A stretch of 16,472 bases of DNA from an uncultured Collinsella sp. (GTDB lineage: Bacteria; Actinomycetota; Coriobacteriia; Coriobacteriales; Coriobacteriaceae): assembly GCA_902493615.1 (NCBI GenBank), contig CABUQK010000038.1:1-16472 (forward strand), given 5' to 3'. Below are positions 1-6,726 of this stretch, in pieces (the first letter of the stretch is position 1; every line of letters starts with the position of its first letter). The notes under the pieces are model-generated. The model was not told where the DNA came from and searched no databases. It worked only from the letters and a program-made list of their open reading frames with translations. The position numbers and the translations under genes were made by a program.

Positions 1-140
1 AGTCCCTTGCGGCGTAGTTCTTATTTAAGCCGTCCAAGTTTTGGGGTGCAGTTCAAAGGCGGGGGAGTCTTTTCATGGCAGTTTCCTTAGTCCTTAGCCA
101 GAATGTCTGGTTGAATATCGGATTATCGACATAATATGCG

Positions 141-180
141 AAAACCGCCGCAAGGGCGCCTGTCCCTTAGCGGCGGTTTT
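141..180 (-). terminator. Strong hairpin terminator, possibly bidirectional
   Basis: Arms AAAACCGCCGC and GCGGCGGTTTT, extended by AAGGG/CCCTT with a one-base bulge, enclose a short loop. A run of T follows the stem on the plus strand, and the A-run on the left gives the same on the minus strand, so it could stop transcription both ways. It lies about 55 nt beyond the stop of the ABC operon. The 140 bases to its left show no convincing gene. Confidence 0.75.
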
Positions 181-196
181 GACGTTTGCGCAGATA

Positions 197-235
197 AAAC
201 CTGCCAAAATAAACCTGTCCCTTTTTGGTAGGTTT
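197..235 (-). terminator. Hairpin overlapping the stop codon of the ABC ATPase gene
   Basis: AAACCTGCCAAAA pairs with TTTTGGTAGGTTT, with one G-T wobble. The right arm reaches into the stop codon of the ATPase gene (minus-strand TAA at 234-236). It probably works with the stronger hairpin further on as a double terminator. Confidence 0.5.
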
Positions 236-1028
236 AGCTTAGCAGCATGCGGTCGTTGGCGAGCTCGCCGCCCGAGACCTCCTCGAATTTTTGCAGCAGG
301 TCGGCTACGGTGAGCGACTTCTTCTCATCGCCCGCCACGTCGTAGATCACGTGGCCTTCGTGCATCATGATCAGACGGTTGCCCAGACGGATGGCGTCGT
401 TCATGTTGTGCGTGACCATGAGCGTGGTCAGGTGGTTCTCGTCGACGATCTCCTCGGTCAGGTTGAGCACCTTAGAGGCCGTCTTGGGGTCGAGGGCCGC
501 GGTGTGCTCGTCGAGCAGCAGCAGGCGCGGCCTGGTGAGCGTGGCCATCAACAGGGTGAGTGCCTGGCGCTGTCCGCCCGAGAGCAGGCCGACCTTGGCG
601 TTGAGACGCGTGTCCAGACCAAGGTCCAGGCGCTTGAGCAGCTCAACGTACTCATCTTTCTCGGCCTTGGTGACGCCCCACGAAAGGCCGCGACGCTGGC
701 CGCGACGCTTGGCGAGGGCCAGGTTCTCGGCAATCTGCATGTCGGCTGCGGTGCCGCGCATGGGGTCCTGGAACACGCGGCCCAGGTACTTGGCACGCTG
801 CGACTCGCTCAGACGCGAGATATCGTTGCCGTCGAGCTCGATAACGCCCGAATCGAGCGGATATACGCCGGCGATCATGTTGAGCAGCGTGGACTTGCCG
901 GCGCCGTTGCCGCCAATCACGGTTACAAAGTCGCTGTCATTCAGGGTGAGGTCGACGCCGGTGAGCGCGCGCTTCTCGGTGACGGTGCCCTTGTTAAAGG
1001 TCTTTTTGACGTGCGAGAGCTTAAGCAT
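234..1028 (-). CDS. ABC transporter ATP-binding protein (TrpXYZ-like importer)
   Basis: A 264-residue cytoplasmic ATPase that powers an ABC importer. Visible motifs are Walker A GGNGAGKS at residues 39-46, Q-loop Q87, signature LSGGQRQ at 149-155, Walker B LLLLDEHTAALD with catalytic E174, and the H-loop His at 207. The sequence resembles the COG1101 ATPases that pair with COG4120 permeases and COG2984 binding proteins. That class includes the tryptophan/tyrosine-type TrpXYZ transporters, but the substrate here cannot be read from the ATPase. I chose the ATG at 1028 because AAGGGGG lies 9 nt upstream. The alternative ATG at 1037 directly abuts that purine run. The gene overlaps the permease end by 8 nt, which indicates translational coupling. 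Confidence 0.93.
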   Translation of the reverse strand: MLKLSHVKKTFNKGTVTEKRALTGVDLTLNDSDFVTVIGGNGAGKSTLLNMIAGVYPLDSGVIELDGNDISRLSESQRAKYLGRVFQDPMRGTAADMQIAENLALAKRRGQRRGLSWGVTKAEKDEYVELLKRLDLGLDTRLNAKVGLLSGGQRQALTLLMATLTRPRLLLLDEHTAALDPKTASKVLNLTEEIVDENHLTTLMVTHNMNDAIRLGNRLIMMHEGHVIYDVAGDEKKSLTVADLLQKFEEVSGGELANDRMLLS

Positions 1029-1955
1029 CTGCCTCATCCCCCTTCGTGTAGGAGCTGCGGAGCTTATAGCGCTCCCAAACCACGGGCACGCACAGGGCCA
1101 CGGCGACGATCACGGCGGAGAGCAGTTTCATGTCGTTGGCGTCCATGCCCATTTGCAGCACGATGGCGCGGATAAGGAAGTAGACCACGGAGCCAAAGAC
1201 GGCGGAGGCAAGACGGACGCTAAACTGCGTGAGGCCGCCGGGCAGCAGACGGCCGAGCACCTCACCGATAACAATGGCGGCAAGACCGATAACGATGGCA
1301 CCGGTGCCCATACCAATGTCGGCATACTTTTGGCTCTGGCAGATGAGCGCGCCCGAAAGGCCGATGAGGGCGTTGGAGAGCACAAGGGCGATCATCTTGG
1401 TGGAGTTGGTGTTGACGCCCAGGGCGCGGATCATGTACTCGTTGTTGCCCACGGGCTGCACTTCCATAAAGTCATAGAGCCAATCTCGGTGCCAAAGAAC
1501 CAATACAGGATGGCAACGATAGCCACGGCGAGCAGGATGCCCAAGATGATGGCAACGGTGGACTGCGGCAGGCCGGTCATATTGCTGACGGCCGAGAACA
1601 CGGTGCCCTTGGCAAGAATGGGCGTATTGGACTTGCCCATGATGCGCAGGTTGATTGACCACAGACTGATCTGGGTGAGGATTCCGGCGAGGATCGCGGG
1701 AATCTCAAAGACGGTGGTCAAAATGCCCGTGACGGCACCCGCGATGGCGCCGGCGCACATACCGGCCAGCACGGCGAGCAGCGGGTCGACGTTGTTATTG
1801 ACGATGAGCACAGCGCAGACGCAGCCGCCGAGGGCAAAGCTGCCGTCGCAGGTCATATCGGGAATGTCGAGCAGGCGGAACGTGATAAACACGCCAAGCA
1901 CCATAATGCCCCAGAGGACGCCCTGCGAAACGGCGCCCTGCAATGCAATGAGCAT
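1021..1955 (-). pseudogene. ABC transporter permease, frameshifted (TrpXYZ-like importer)
   Basis: Membrane permease of the importer, split over two reading frames. The 5' part starts at 1955 (MLIALQGAVSQGV), with AGGAGG 8 nt upstream, and reads well to ILYWFFGTEIG. The 3' part resumes as GNNEYMIRALGVNTNS in another frame and runs to the stop at 1021. The parts belong together: hydrophobic segments continue across both, and the whole span of about 310 codons fits a COG4120-type permease. Between the EIG and GNN codons lie 29 nt (1450-1478), where related permeases, as I recall them, have six codons (LALRAT-like). An extra segment of about 11 nt would explain the shift. This may be a true inactivating mutation or a sequencing or assembly error. 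The ATPase and lipoprotein on either side look intact, which slightly favours an error or a recent mutation. Confidence 0.8.
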
Positions 1956-2059
1956 GCTTCATACCTCCTAGGATAGGGTGGACACGTGATTTTCCATAAT
2001 AGCGGTAACAATGCATAGAAGAGCTGCGGACAGACGTTTTGTTTTACCTGAAACAAGCA

Positions 2060-2088
2060 GGGCGGACGCCGGTCTACAGCGCCCGCCC
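2060..2088 (-). terminator. Hairpin between lipoprotein and permease genes
   Basis: GGGCGGACGC and GCGCCCGCCC form a 10-bp stem (one G-T wobble on the minus-strand RNA) with a 9-nt loop. On the minus strand it is followed by TGCTTGTTTC, a modest T-rich tract. It sits in the 203-nt gap between the binding-protein stop and the permease start. The likely role is partial termination or mRNA protection, giving more binding protein than membrane components. The rest of this gap shows no gene. Confidence 0.55.
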
Positions 2089-2158
2089 CTGTGGCTCAGA
2101 TATTGAATAACGCGGCTAAAGCGCGAGCACGGGCTCTAGACGCATGCCGCGTATGGCA

Positions 2159-3139
2159 TTACGCGTCCAGAGCGGAAAGGTCGATGCCCAGGGCCTCGGC
2201 CATCTCGTCGTTCTTGACGACGACCAGGTCCTTGCTCGAGAGGTGCTTGATCGGCATGTCTTCGGGCTTGGCCTCGCCCTTCAGGATCTTAACGGCCATC
2301 TCGCCCGCGGCGTAGCCCAGGTCCTCGTAATTGATGGAGAGGGTGAACAGGCCGCCGGCCATGCACATACCCTCCTCGCCAGTCACGAAGGGAAGCTTGT
2401 TTTCCTTGCAGATCTGGCCGACCTGCGAGGCACCCGCGGCGATGGTGTTGTCGGTGGGGGAGTACAGCGCGTCGACCTTGCCCACGGCAGACTCGACGAC
2501 GGACTGAATCTCGTTGGAGCTCGAGACGGTGAAGTCAGTGTACTCGAGGCCCAGCTTGTCGAGCTCCTTCTTGGCGGCCTTGATCTGGACGTCGGAGTTG
2601 GACTCGGCGGTGCAGTAGAGCAGGCCGACCTTTTTAACGTCGGGCAGGACCTTCTGCATCATCTCGAGCTGCTCGGCGACCGGGGTGAGGTCGGAAGCGC
2701 CCGTGACGTTGGTGCCGGGCTTGTCGTTGTCCTGGACCAGGCCGGAGGCGGCGTAGTCGGTGATGGCACAGCCCACGATGGGGATATCGGCCGTGGCGCC
2801 GGCGGCAGCCTGTGCGGCGGGTGTGGCGATGGCATAAATCAGGTTGACGTTGTCGCCCACAAACTTGTCGGCAATGGACTTACACGTGGACTGGTCGTTC
2901 TGGGCGTTCTTCTGGTCGATCTTGACCTTAAGGCCGCTCTCCTTGATGGCCTTGACAAAGCCGTCGTTGGCGGCATCGAGTGCGGAGTGCTCGGTGAGCT
3001 GCAGAACGCCGATGGTGTAGTCGGAACCGGCGGCAGCAGAGCCGGAACCAGAGTTGCCGCCGCATCCGGCGAGCGGGGCGAGCGCGAGCAGGCCGGCGGA
3101 GACCAGAAGGCTCCTGCGGCTGATGGTGATGTCCTTCAT
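2159..3139 (-). CDS. ABC transporter substrate-binding lipoprotein (COG2984-like)
   Basis: A 326-residue extracytoplasmic binding protein for the ABC importer. The N-terminus has a lipoprotein signal: SRRSLLV at residues 7-13, a hydrophobic core, and lipobox LAGC with Cys26 as the lipidated residue, followed by a Gly/Ser/Ala linker. The paired arginines are Tat-like but not a full Tat motif. The mature part starts YTIGVLQLTEHSALDAANDGF, typical of COG2984 proteins, and contains NLIYAIATPAAQAA and PIVGCAITDY as in TrpX-like proteins. Related proteins bind aromatic amino acids, but the ligand here is inferred. The start at 3139 is supported by GGGGG 7 nt upstream and by signal-peptide placement. 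A longer frame to 3187 would put 16 non-signal residues in front. Confidence 0.93.
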   Translation of the reverse strand: MKDITISRRSLLVSAGLLALAPLAGCGGNSGSGSAAAGSDYTIGVLQLTEHSALDAANDGFVKAIKESGLKVKIDQKNAQNDQSTCKSIADKFVGDNVNLIYAIATPAAQAAAGATADIPIVGCAITDYAASGLVQDNDKPGTNVTGASDLTPVAEQLEMMQKVLPDVKKVGLLYCTAESNSDVQIKAAKKELDKLGLEYTDFTVSSSNEIQSVVESAVGKVDALYSPTDNTIAAGASQVGQICKENKLPFVTGEEGMCMAGGLFTLSINYEDLGYAAGEMAVKILKGEAKPEDMPIKHLSSKDLVVVKNDEMAEALGIDLSALDA

Positions 3140-3171
3140 ATCATTACCCCCAGTATAAAAATGGCTGGAAA

Positions 3172-3230
3172 CACTGCACTGGGACAAAGTGCAAGTGGAA
3201 CTATAGTAGCGCTGATGTCCATTTTTACAA
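3172..3230 (-). promoter_or_regulatory. Candidate promoter and operator for the ABC importer
   Basis: On the minus strand TTGTAA (3225-3230) and TATAGT (3200-3205) resemble -35 and -10 boxes, but the 19-nt spacing is long. Just downstream, where transcription would start, lies an inverted repeat: CACTGCACT at 3172-3180 and AGTGCAAGTG at 3188-3197, with one bulged base. That position suits a repressor operator or a 5'-UTR hairpin. No T-box or known riboswitch motif was recognised here. Confidence 0.35.
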
Positions 3231-3298
3231 CAGCCTGGCGGGTTTTTAATACAGAATCGGATGGGCGGTACGGGTAGTCGAATGGGCGGCGGAGGGTC

Positions 3299-4087
3299 TT
3301 ATGCGGCGGAGGAGGCGTCCTCCTCCTCGTCGAGGGCGGCGAAGAGCTTCTTGCCGTCGAGGAGACGTGTGGTGACGTTTCTCATTCGGCCAATCTCTAC
3401 GGTACGCAACGTGTCATCGGCGCCTCGGGCGTCATAGACCGTTCCCAGCAAATACGAGATGCCGTCTCGTTGCTTGATGGCAAAGGGACGGAGTGTCATC
3501 CGTGCTGCTTCGGTTTCGCCATGCGTCGTGACGCTCGAAATATCAAAACTCACCGTGGTTCCGTGGTCGATGGCCTGCTCGACGAGCTCGCACGTGTCGA
3601 TGCGCTTGATGGGCGTGCGTGTTGCCTTGGTAGCCTTGCTGCCTGCGCTTGGAGCGGGTTCGGGTGTATCGAGGTAGCCGCGAACGTCGGCGCTCGCCAT
3701 GGCAACTAAGTGCTGCGCCATGCTCTTGCGGATAGCGATAGGCGTGGAGCGGTTGCGCATGACCATACCGTGGAGCCGGATGATCTCTTCATCGGTGAGC
3801 GGGCGGGTAAGAAGTTTGTAGCCCACGCCGCGTTTGTACTCAATTTCGTATCCGGCATGGCGAAGCGTGGAGATGGCGGTGTAGATGCTGCGCCGCGCCG
3901 CCGAGATGGGCATGCGGGCGGGGTTGTCGGGATGGGCGAGGCGCCGGATCAGCTCATCGGAAAGCATGGCCTTGTCCTCGCCGGTGTTTTCGCTTAATAG
4001 TTGCAGGATGCGAACGGCGCGATAGGCTGCCATCGAGGCGGCGCCTCTAGTCGTGGTGTCGTAGGTTTCAACAGCGGCTTCGGTCAT
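3299..4087 (-). CDS. WYL-domain helix-turn-helix transcriptional regulator
   Basis: A 262-residue predicted DNA-binding regulator. Residues about 20-95 form a helical region (AAYRAVRILQLLSEN, then ISAARRSIYTAISTLRHAGYEIEYKRGVGYKL) that reads as a winged helix-turn-helix. The C-terminal part, MTLRPFAIKQRDGISYLLGTVYD through RTVEIGRMRNV, matches the fold pattern of WYL domains, which sense ligands in many regulators. A Lys/Ala/Pro-rich linker (PAPSAGSKATKATRTP) joins the halves. The ATG at 4087 is favoured, with AAGGA 10 nt upstream. A GTG at 4096 is possible but lies only 1 nt from that site. It is upstream of the ABC importer on the same strand, so it may control it, but nothing in the sequence proves this. 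Confidence 0.8.
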   Translation of the reverse strand: MTEAAVETYDTTTRGAASMAAYRAVRILQLLSENTGEDKAMLSDELIRRLAHPDNPARMPISAARRSIYTAISTLRHAGYEIEYKRGVGYKLLTRPLTDEEIIRLHGMVMRNRSTPIAIRKSMAQHLVAMASADVRGYLDTPEPAPSAGSKATKATRTPIKRIDTCELVEQAIDHGTTVSFDISSVTTHGETEAARMTLRPFAIKQRDGISYLLGTVYDARGADDTLRTVEIGRMRNVTTRLLDGKKLFAALDEEEDASSAA

Positions 4088-4204
4088 GGTGCCCACGTCC
4101 TTTCCGTTTTGGGTGGCGACGGTATGGAGCCTAGGACGTGGGGCTTTCCCAGGGGCGCAGGGCGCTCTGGGCGGTCGATAGTCGTCGGCAAACGGCGGGT
4201 CGAG

Positions 4205-4267
4205 TTTTCAACAACCCTGCCTAACTGACCAAAACCTTGCCAAAAGCTTGACGGACACTGTTGAAAA
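4205..4267. repeat. 63-bp segment bounded by perfect 9-bp inverted repeats
   Basis: TTTTCAACA at 4205-4213 is matched by TGTTGAAAA at 4259-4267. The enclosed bases hold related short words (CCTGCCTAA, CCTTGCCAAAA) and no reading frame. The right end overlaps the A/T tract of the asnS terminator. I do not recognise it. It could be a terminator extension, a binding region for the WYL gene, or a small dispersed element. Confidence 0.35.
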
Positions 4268-4295
4268 AGCGCCCCTCGGCTTGCCGAGAGGCGCT
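4263..4295 (-). terminator. asnS terminator
   Basis: AGCGCCCCTCGGC and GCCGAGAGGCGCT form a 13-bp stem with one mismatch and a TT centre, followed on the minus strand by TTTTTCAAC. It begins 40 nt after the asnS stop and has the shape of an intrinsic terminator. Confidence 0.85.
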
Positions 4296-4334
4296 GGCGC
4301 GATGTGCTGCAATGCGCTGAGTGCGCTGTGGAGA

Positions 4335-5738
4335 TTAGAAGTCGGCGTTGCCCACGGTGCGCGGGTGCGGCAGGACGTCGCGGATGTTGCCCACGCCGGT
4401 CAGATACATGACCAAGCGCTCGAAGCCCAGACCGTAGCCGGCGTGCTTGCAAGAACCGTAGCGGCGCAGGTCAAGGTAGTACTTGTACTGCTCGGGATTC
4501 ATGCCCAGGTCCTTGATGCGGGCCTCGAGCAGATCCAGGCGCTCCTCGCGCTGGGAGCCGCCGATAATCTCGCCGATACCGGGAACCAGGCAGTCGGCGG
4601 CGGCGACGGTCTTGCCGTCCTCGTTCATGCGCATGTAGAACGCCTTGATCTCGGCCGGGTAGTCGGTTACGAAGGTCGGGCGCTTAAAGTGCTCCTCGGT
4701 CAGGAAACGCTCGTGCTCGGTTTGCAGGTCGATGCCCCAGCTCACGGGATAGTCAAACTTGTGACCGGCGGCGACGGCCTGCTCCAGGATTTCAACGGCC
4801 TCGGTATAGGTGACGCGGGCAAAGTCGGAGTTGGCGACATGGTCCAGGCGCTCAAGCAGACCCTTGTCCACAAACTTGTTGAGCATGTTGAGCTCGTCGG
4901 GGCAGGTGGCCATAACGTCCTTAAGGACGTACTTGAGCATAGCCTCGGCGTTATCCATGTAGTCGTTGAGGTCGGCAAATGCCATCTCGGGCTCAATCAT
5001 CCAAAACTCGGCGGCGTGGCGCGTGGTGTTGGAGTTTTCGGCGCGGAAGGTGGGGCCAAAGGTGTACACGTCGCCAAAGGCCATGGCGAAGTTCTCGGCA
5101 TTGAGCTGGCCGGACACAGTGAGGCTCGCATGCTTGCCAAAGAAGTCCTGGCTCCAGTCGACCTCGCCGGACTCGGTGAGGGGCGGGTTTTTGGGGTCGA
5201 GCGTGGTCACGCGGAACATCTCGCCGGCGCCCTCGCAGTCACTCGTGGTGATGATGGGGGTGTTGACGTAGACAAAGCCCTGCTCTTGGAAGAAGCGATG
5301 GATAGCGGCAGCCGCGACAGAGCGGATGCGGAACACGGCGCGGAACAGGTTGGTGCGCGGGCGCAGGTGCTGCTGGGTGCGCAGGAACTCGACGGTTGCG
5401 CGCTTCTTCTGCAGCGGGTAATCCGGGGCGCTCGTGCCCTCGACCTCGATGGAGGTGGCAGAAAGCTCGAAAGGCTGGGGCGCATCGGGGGTCAGCTTGA
5501 CGGTGCCGGTGCAAATGAGTGCGGCCGAGACGTTTTGATGGGCGATCTCGTCGTAGTTGTCGAGTGCCTCGCGGTTCATGACGACCTGCAGGTCGCGGAA
5601 GCAGCTGCCGTCGTTGAGCGTAACAAAGCCAAAGTTCTTCATGTCGCGGACGGACTTGACCCAGCCGGCGACGGTGACGGTCTGGCCGCCGAGCGACTCG
5701 GCATCGGCATAGAGCTGCGCGATTTTGGTGCGGTTCAC
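4335..5738 (-). CDS. asnS: Asparaginyl-tRNA synthetase (class II, Escherichia type)
   Basis: Charges tRNA-Asn with asparagine in the cytoplasm. The 467-residue product matches the E. coli enzyme, as I recall it, along its length and in size (466 aa). The N-terminal OB-fold anticodon-binding region covers about residues 18-105 (VTVAGWVKSVRDMKNFGFVTL, DGSCF). Then come LRPRTNLFRAVFRIR, the active-site stretch SDCEGAGEMF, class II motif 2 FRAENSNTTRHAAEFWMIEP (231-250) and motif 3 GYGLGFERLVMYL (434-446). The GAGEMF and VSGQLN segments are typical of AsnRS rather than AspRS. I prefer the GTG start at 5738 because GGGAGG lies 4 nt upstream. The ATG at 5750 (471 aa) contains that site in its own codons, and the ATG at 5774 would leave almost no leader from the predicted promoter. 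Confidence 0.97.
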   Translation of the reverse strand: MNRTKIAQLYADAESLGGQTVTVAGWVKSVRDMKNFGFVTLNDGSCFRDLQVVMNREALDNYDEIAHQNVSAALICTGTVKLTPDAPQPFELSATSIEVEGTSAPDYPLQKKRATVEFLRTQQHLRPRTNLFRAVFRIRSVAAAAIHRFFQEQGFVYVNTPIITTSDCEGAGEMFRVTTLDPKNPPLTESGEVDWSQDFFGKHASLTVSGQLNAENFAMAFGDVYTFGPTFRAENSNTTRHAAEFWMIEPEMAFADLNDYMDNAEAMLKYVLKDVMATCPDELNMLNKFVDKGLLERLDHVANSDFARVTYTEAVEILEQAVAAGHKFDYPVSWGIDLQTEHERFLTEEHFKRPTFVTDYPAEIKAFYMRMNEDGKTVAAADCLVPGIGEIIGGSQREERLDLLEARIKDLGMNPEQYKYYLDLRRYGSCKHAGYGLGFERLVMYLTGVGNIRDVLPHPRTVGNADF

Positions 5739-5784
5739 GTATCCTCCCATAACGGTTGAATGATAGTTATCCATACAGTTCGAT

Positions 5785-5793
5785 ATTCTAGCA
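5785..5793 (-). promoter_or_regulatory. Extended -10 promoter for asnS
   Basis: The minus strand reads TGCTAGAAT: an extended TGn followed by TAGAAT (5 of 6 to consensus). No good -35 was found, as usual for extended -10 promoters. Transcription would start near 5778, leaving about 40 nt of leader to the GTG at 5738. A GCTCA-TT-TGAGC palindrome lies just upstream of it. Confidence 0.45.
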
Positions 5794-5842
5794 GCTCGGC
5801 TCATTTGAGCTATACAGATAAAGCATTGGCGGGATGGTTTTT

Positions 5843-5882
5843 CAAACGAAAAGCGCCCGCGGCCAAATGGTCGCGGGCGCTT
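5843..5882 (-). terminator. Terminator of the PTS IIA gene
   Basis: AAGCGCCCGCG at 5851-5861 pairs with CGCGGGCGCTT at 5872-5882 without mismatch. The minus-strand RNA continues with TTTTCGTTTG. It starts 38 nt after the stop of the PTS gene and separates it from asnS. Confidence 0.88.
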
Positions 5883-5919
5883 GACGAGGTGCCTTTTGGC
5901 TGTGTGGCGTGGGGCCTGG

Positions 5920-6483
5920 CTACTTGGTCTTGGCAACCAGCAGCGGGTCGCCAAGCTTGACGAGCGGGTTGCCGCCGATAAGCGTTCCAGACTCGCCGAC
6001 ATGGTCGATGCTCTTAAGACGATCTAGCTCGGAGACGATGACGGTCACGATGTCCTCGTGACCAGCGGCCTTAATGGCCTCGCGGTCGAAGCTGATGAGC
6101 GGCTGGCCTGCCTTGACCACATCGCCCATCTCGACAAAGCGGGCAAAACCCTTGCCGTTCATTTCCACGGTGCCCAGGCCAACATGGATGAACACGCGCA
6201 GGCCGTCCTCGGTGATCATGCCGATGGAGTGGTTGGTGACAGTGGTGGCACCGATGCGGCCGTTGGCGGGCGCATAGATGGTGCCGGTAATGGGCTCGAT
6301 GCCATAGCCCTGGCCAAGCATGCCCGAGGCGATCGTCTCGTCGGGAACCTCGTTCAGGTTGACGAGCACGCCGTTGACGGGGGCATAGATGACGCCTTCG
6401 CGGGTAGCGAAGCTTGCTGCGGGCGGAACGGACGCCTCGCCGGTCGAGGTGAAGGTGGACTTAAGCGAATCGAGCAGACCCAT
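5920..6483 (-). CDS. crr: PTS glucose-type IIA protein (stand-alone)
   Basis: A 187-residue soluble phosphocarrier that accepts phosphate from HPr and passes it to a sugar-specific IIB/IIC partner. In many bacteria such proteins also signal sugar status. The core shows the IIA-Glc pattern: IYAPVNGVLVNLNEVPDETIASGMLGQGYGIEP, then TNHSIGMI with His85 and the phosphorylation site FIHVGLGTVEM with His100. No IIB or IIC domain is attached or adjacent, so partners must be encoded elsewhere. The start at 6483 (MGLLDSLK) has GGAGG 5 nt upstream. The extra N-terminal 27 residues of a longer frame lack such a site. A LacI-family-like palindrome lies in its leader. The symbol is by family only. Confidence 0.9.
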   Translation of the reverse strand: MGLLDSLKSTFTSTGEASVPPAASFATREGVIYAPVNGVLVNLNEVPDETIASGMLGQGYGIEPITGTIYAPANGRIGATTVTNHSIGMITEDGLRVFIHVGLGTVEMNGKGFARFVEMGDVVKAGQPLISFDREAIKAAGHEDIVTVIVSELDRLKSIDHVGESGTLIGGNPLVKLGDPLLVAKTK

Positions 6484-6530
6484 AGTTGCCTCCAACTTAA
6501 ATAGGCGCATATCGCGCGTTTGGTTTGCCG

Positions 6531-6540
6531 GAAACGTTTC
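6531..6540 (-). promoter_or_regulatory. LacI/CcpA-like operator in the PTS IIA leader
   Basis: GAAACGTTTC is a perfect palindrome with the central CG typical of LacI-family operators and close to catabolite-response elements. It lies about 50 nt upstream of the start codon and just downstream of the candidate promoter, a position where a bound repressor would block transcription. Confidence 0.5.
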
Positions 6541-6571
6541 ACATGTGTTTCGCGGCTTGGTCAACGCCCCT

Positions 6572-6600
6572 ATTCTACGCTGCTCAACGATACCTCTGAA
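6572..6600 (-). promoter_or_regulatory. Candidate promoter for the PTS IIA gene
   Basis: On the minus strand TTCAGA (6595-6600) and TAGAAT (6572-6577) are spaced by 17 nt and match 4 and 5 of 6 consensus bases. Transcription would start near 6565, giving a leader of about 80 nt that contains the GAAACGTTTC palindrome. Confidence 0.45.
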
Positions 6601-6679
6601 CTGGGATTATGTGATATATCAGTTGAAGGGAAACTTATTGCTGGAGTGTTTCTGCGCCACGGGTTCAAGTGGGGTACGC

Positions 6680-6707
6680 TTGAAGGCGAAAAACAAGGGC
6701 GCATAAT
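6680..6707 (+). promoter_or_regulatory. Candidate promoter for the esterase gene
   Basis: TTGAAG (6680-6685) and CATAAT (6702-6707) are 16 nt apart. The ribosome site AAGGGAG at 6715-6721 follows closely, so the leader would be very short. A second option is TGATATATC near 6612-6620, an extended -10 that forms part of the perfect palindrome TGATATATCA (6612-6621). Confidence 0.4.
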
Positions 6708-6726
6708 TTGCGCGAAGGGAGCACAT

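Noticed and set aside
8..40. Third copy of the long hairpin repeat
   Set aside because: TTGCGG and GTTCTTATTT resemble copy 1, but no matching CACCGCAA right arm follows, so it is at best a remnant.
367..1971. 534-codon plus-strand frame opposite the ABC ATPase and permease
   Set aside because: Low-complexity antisense translation. The minus-strand genes have complete family motifs and ribosome sites.
3140..3298. T-box or tryptophan-responsive leader before the lipoprotein gene
   Set aside because: Such leaders occur before some TrpXYZ-type transporters, but the conserved T-box core sequence is absent and the leader is short.
4248..5759. Long open frame on the plus strand opposite asnS
   Set aside because: Valine/glycine/leucine-rich, antisense product with no motifs. 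It mirrors the codons of a clearly real gene in high-GC DNA.
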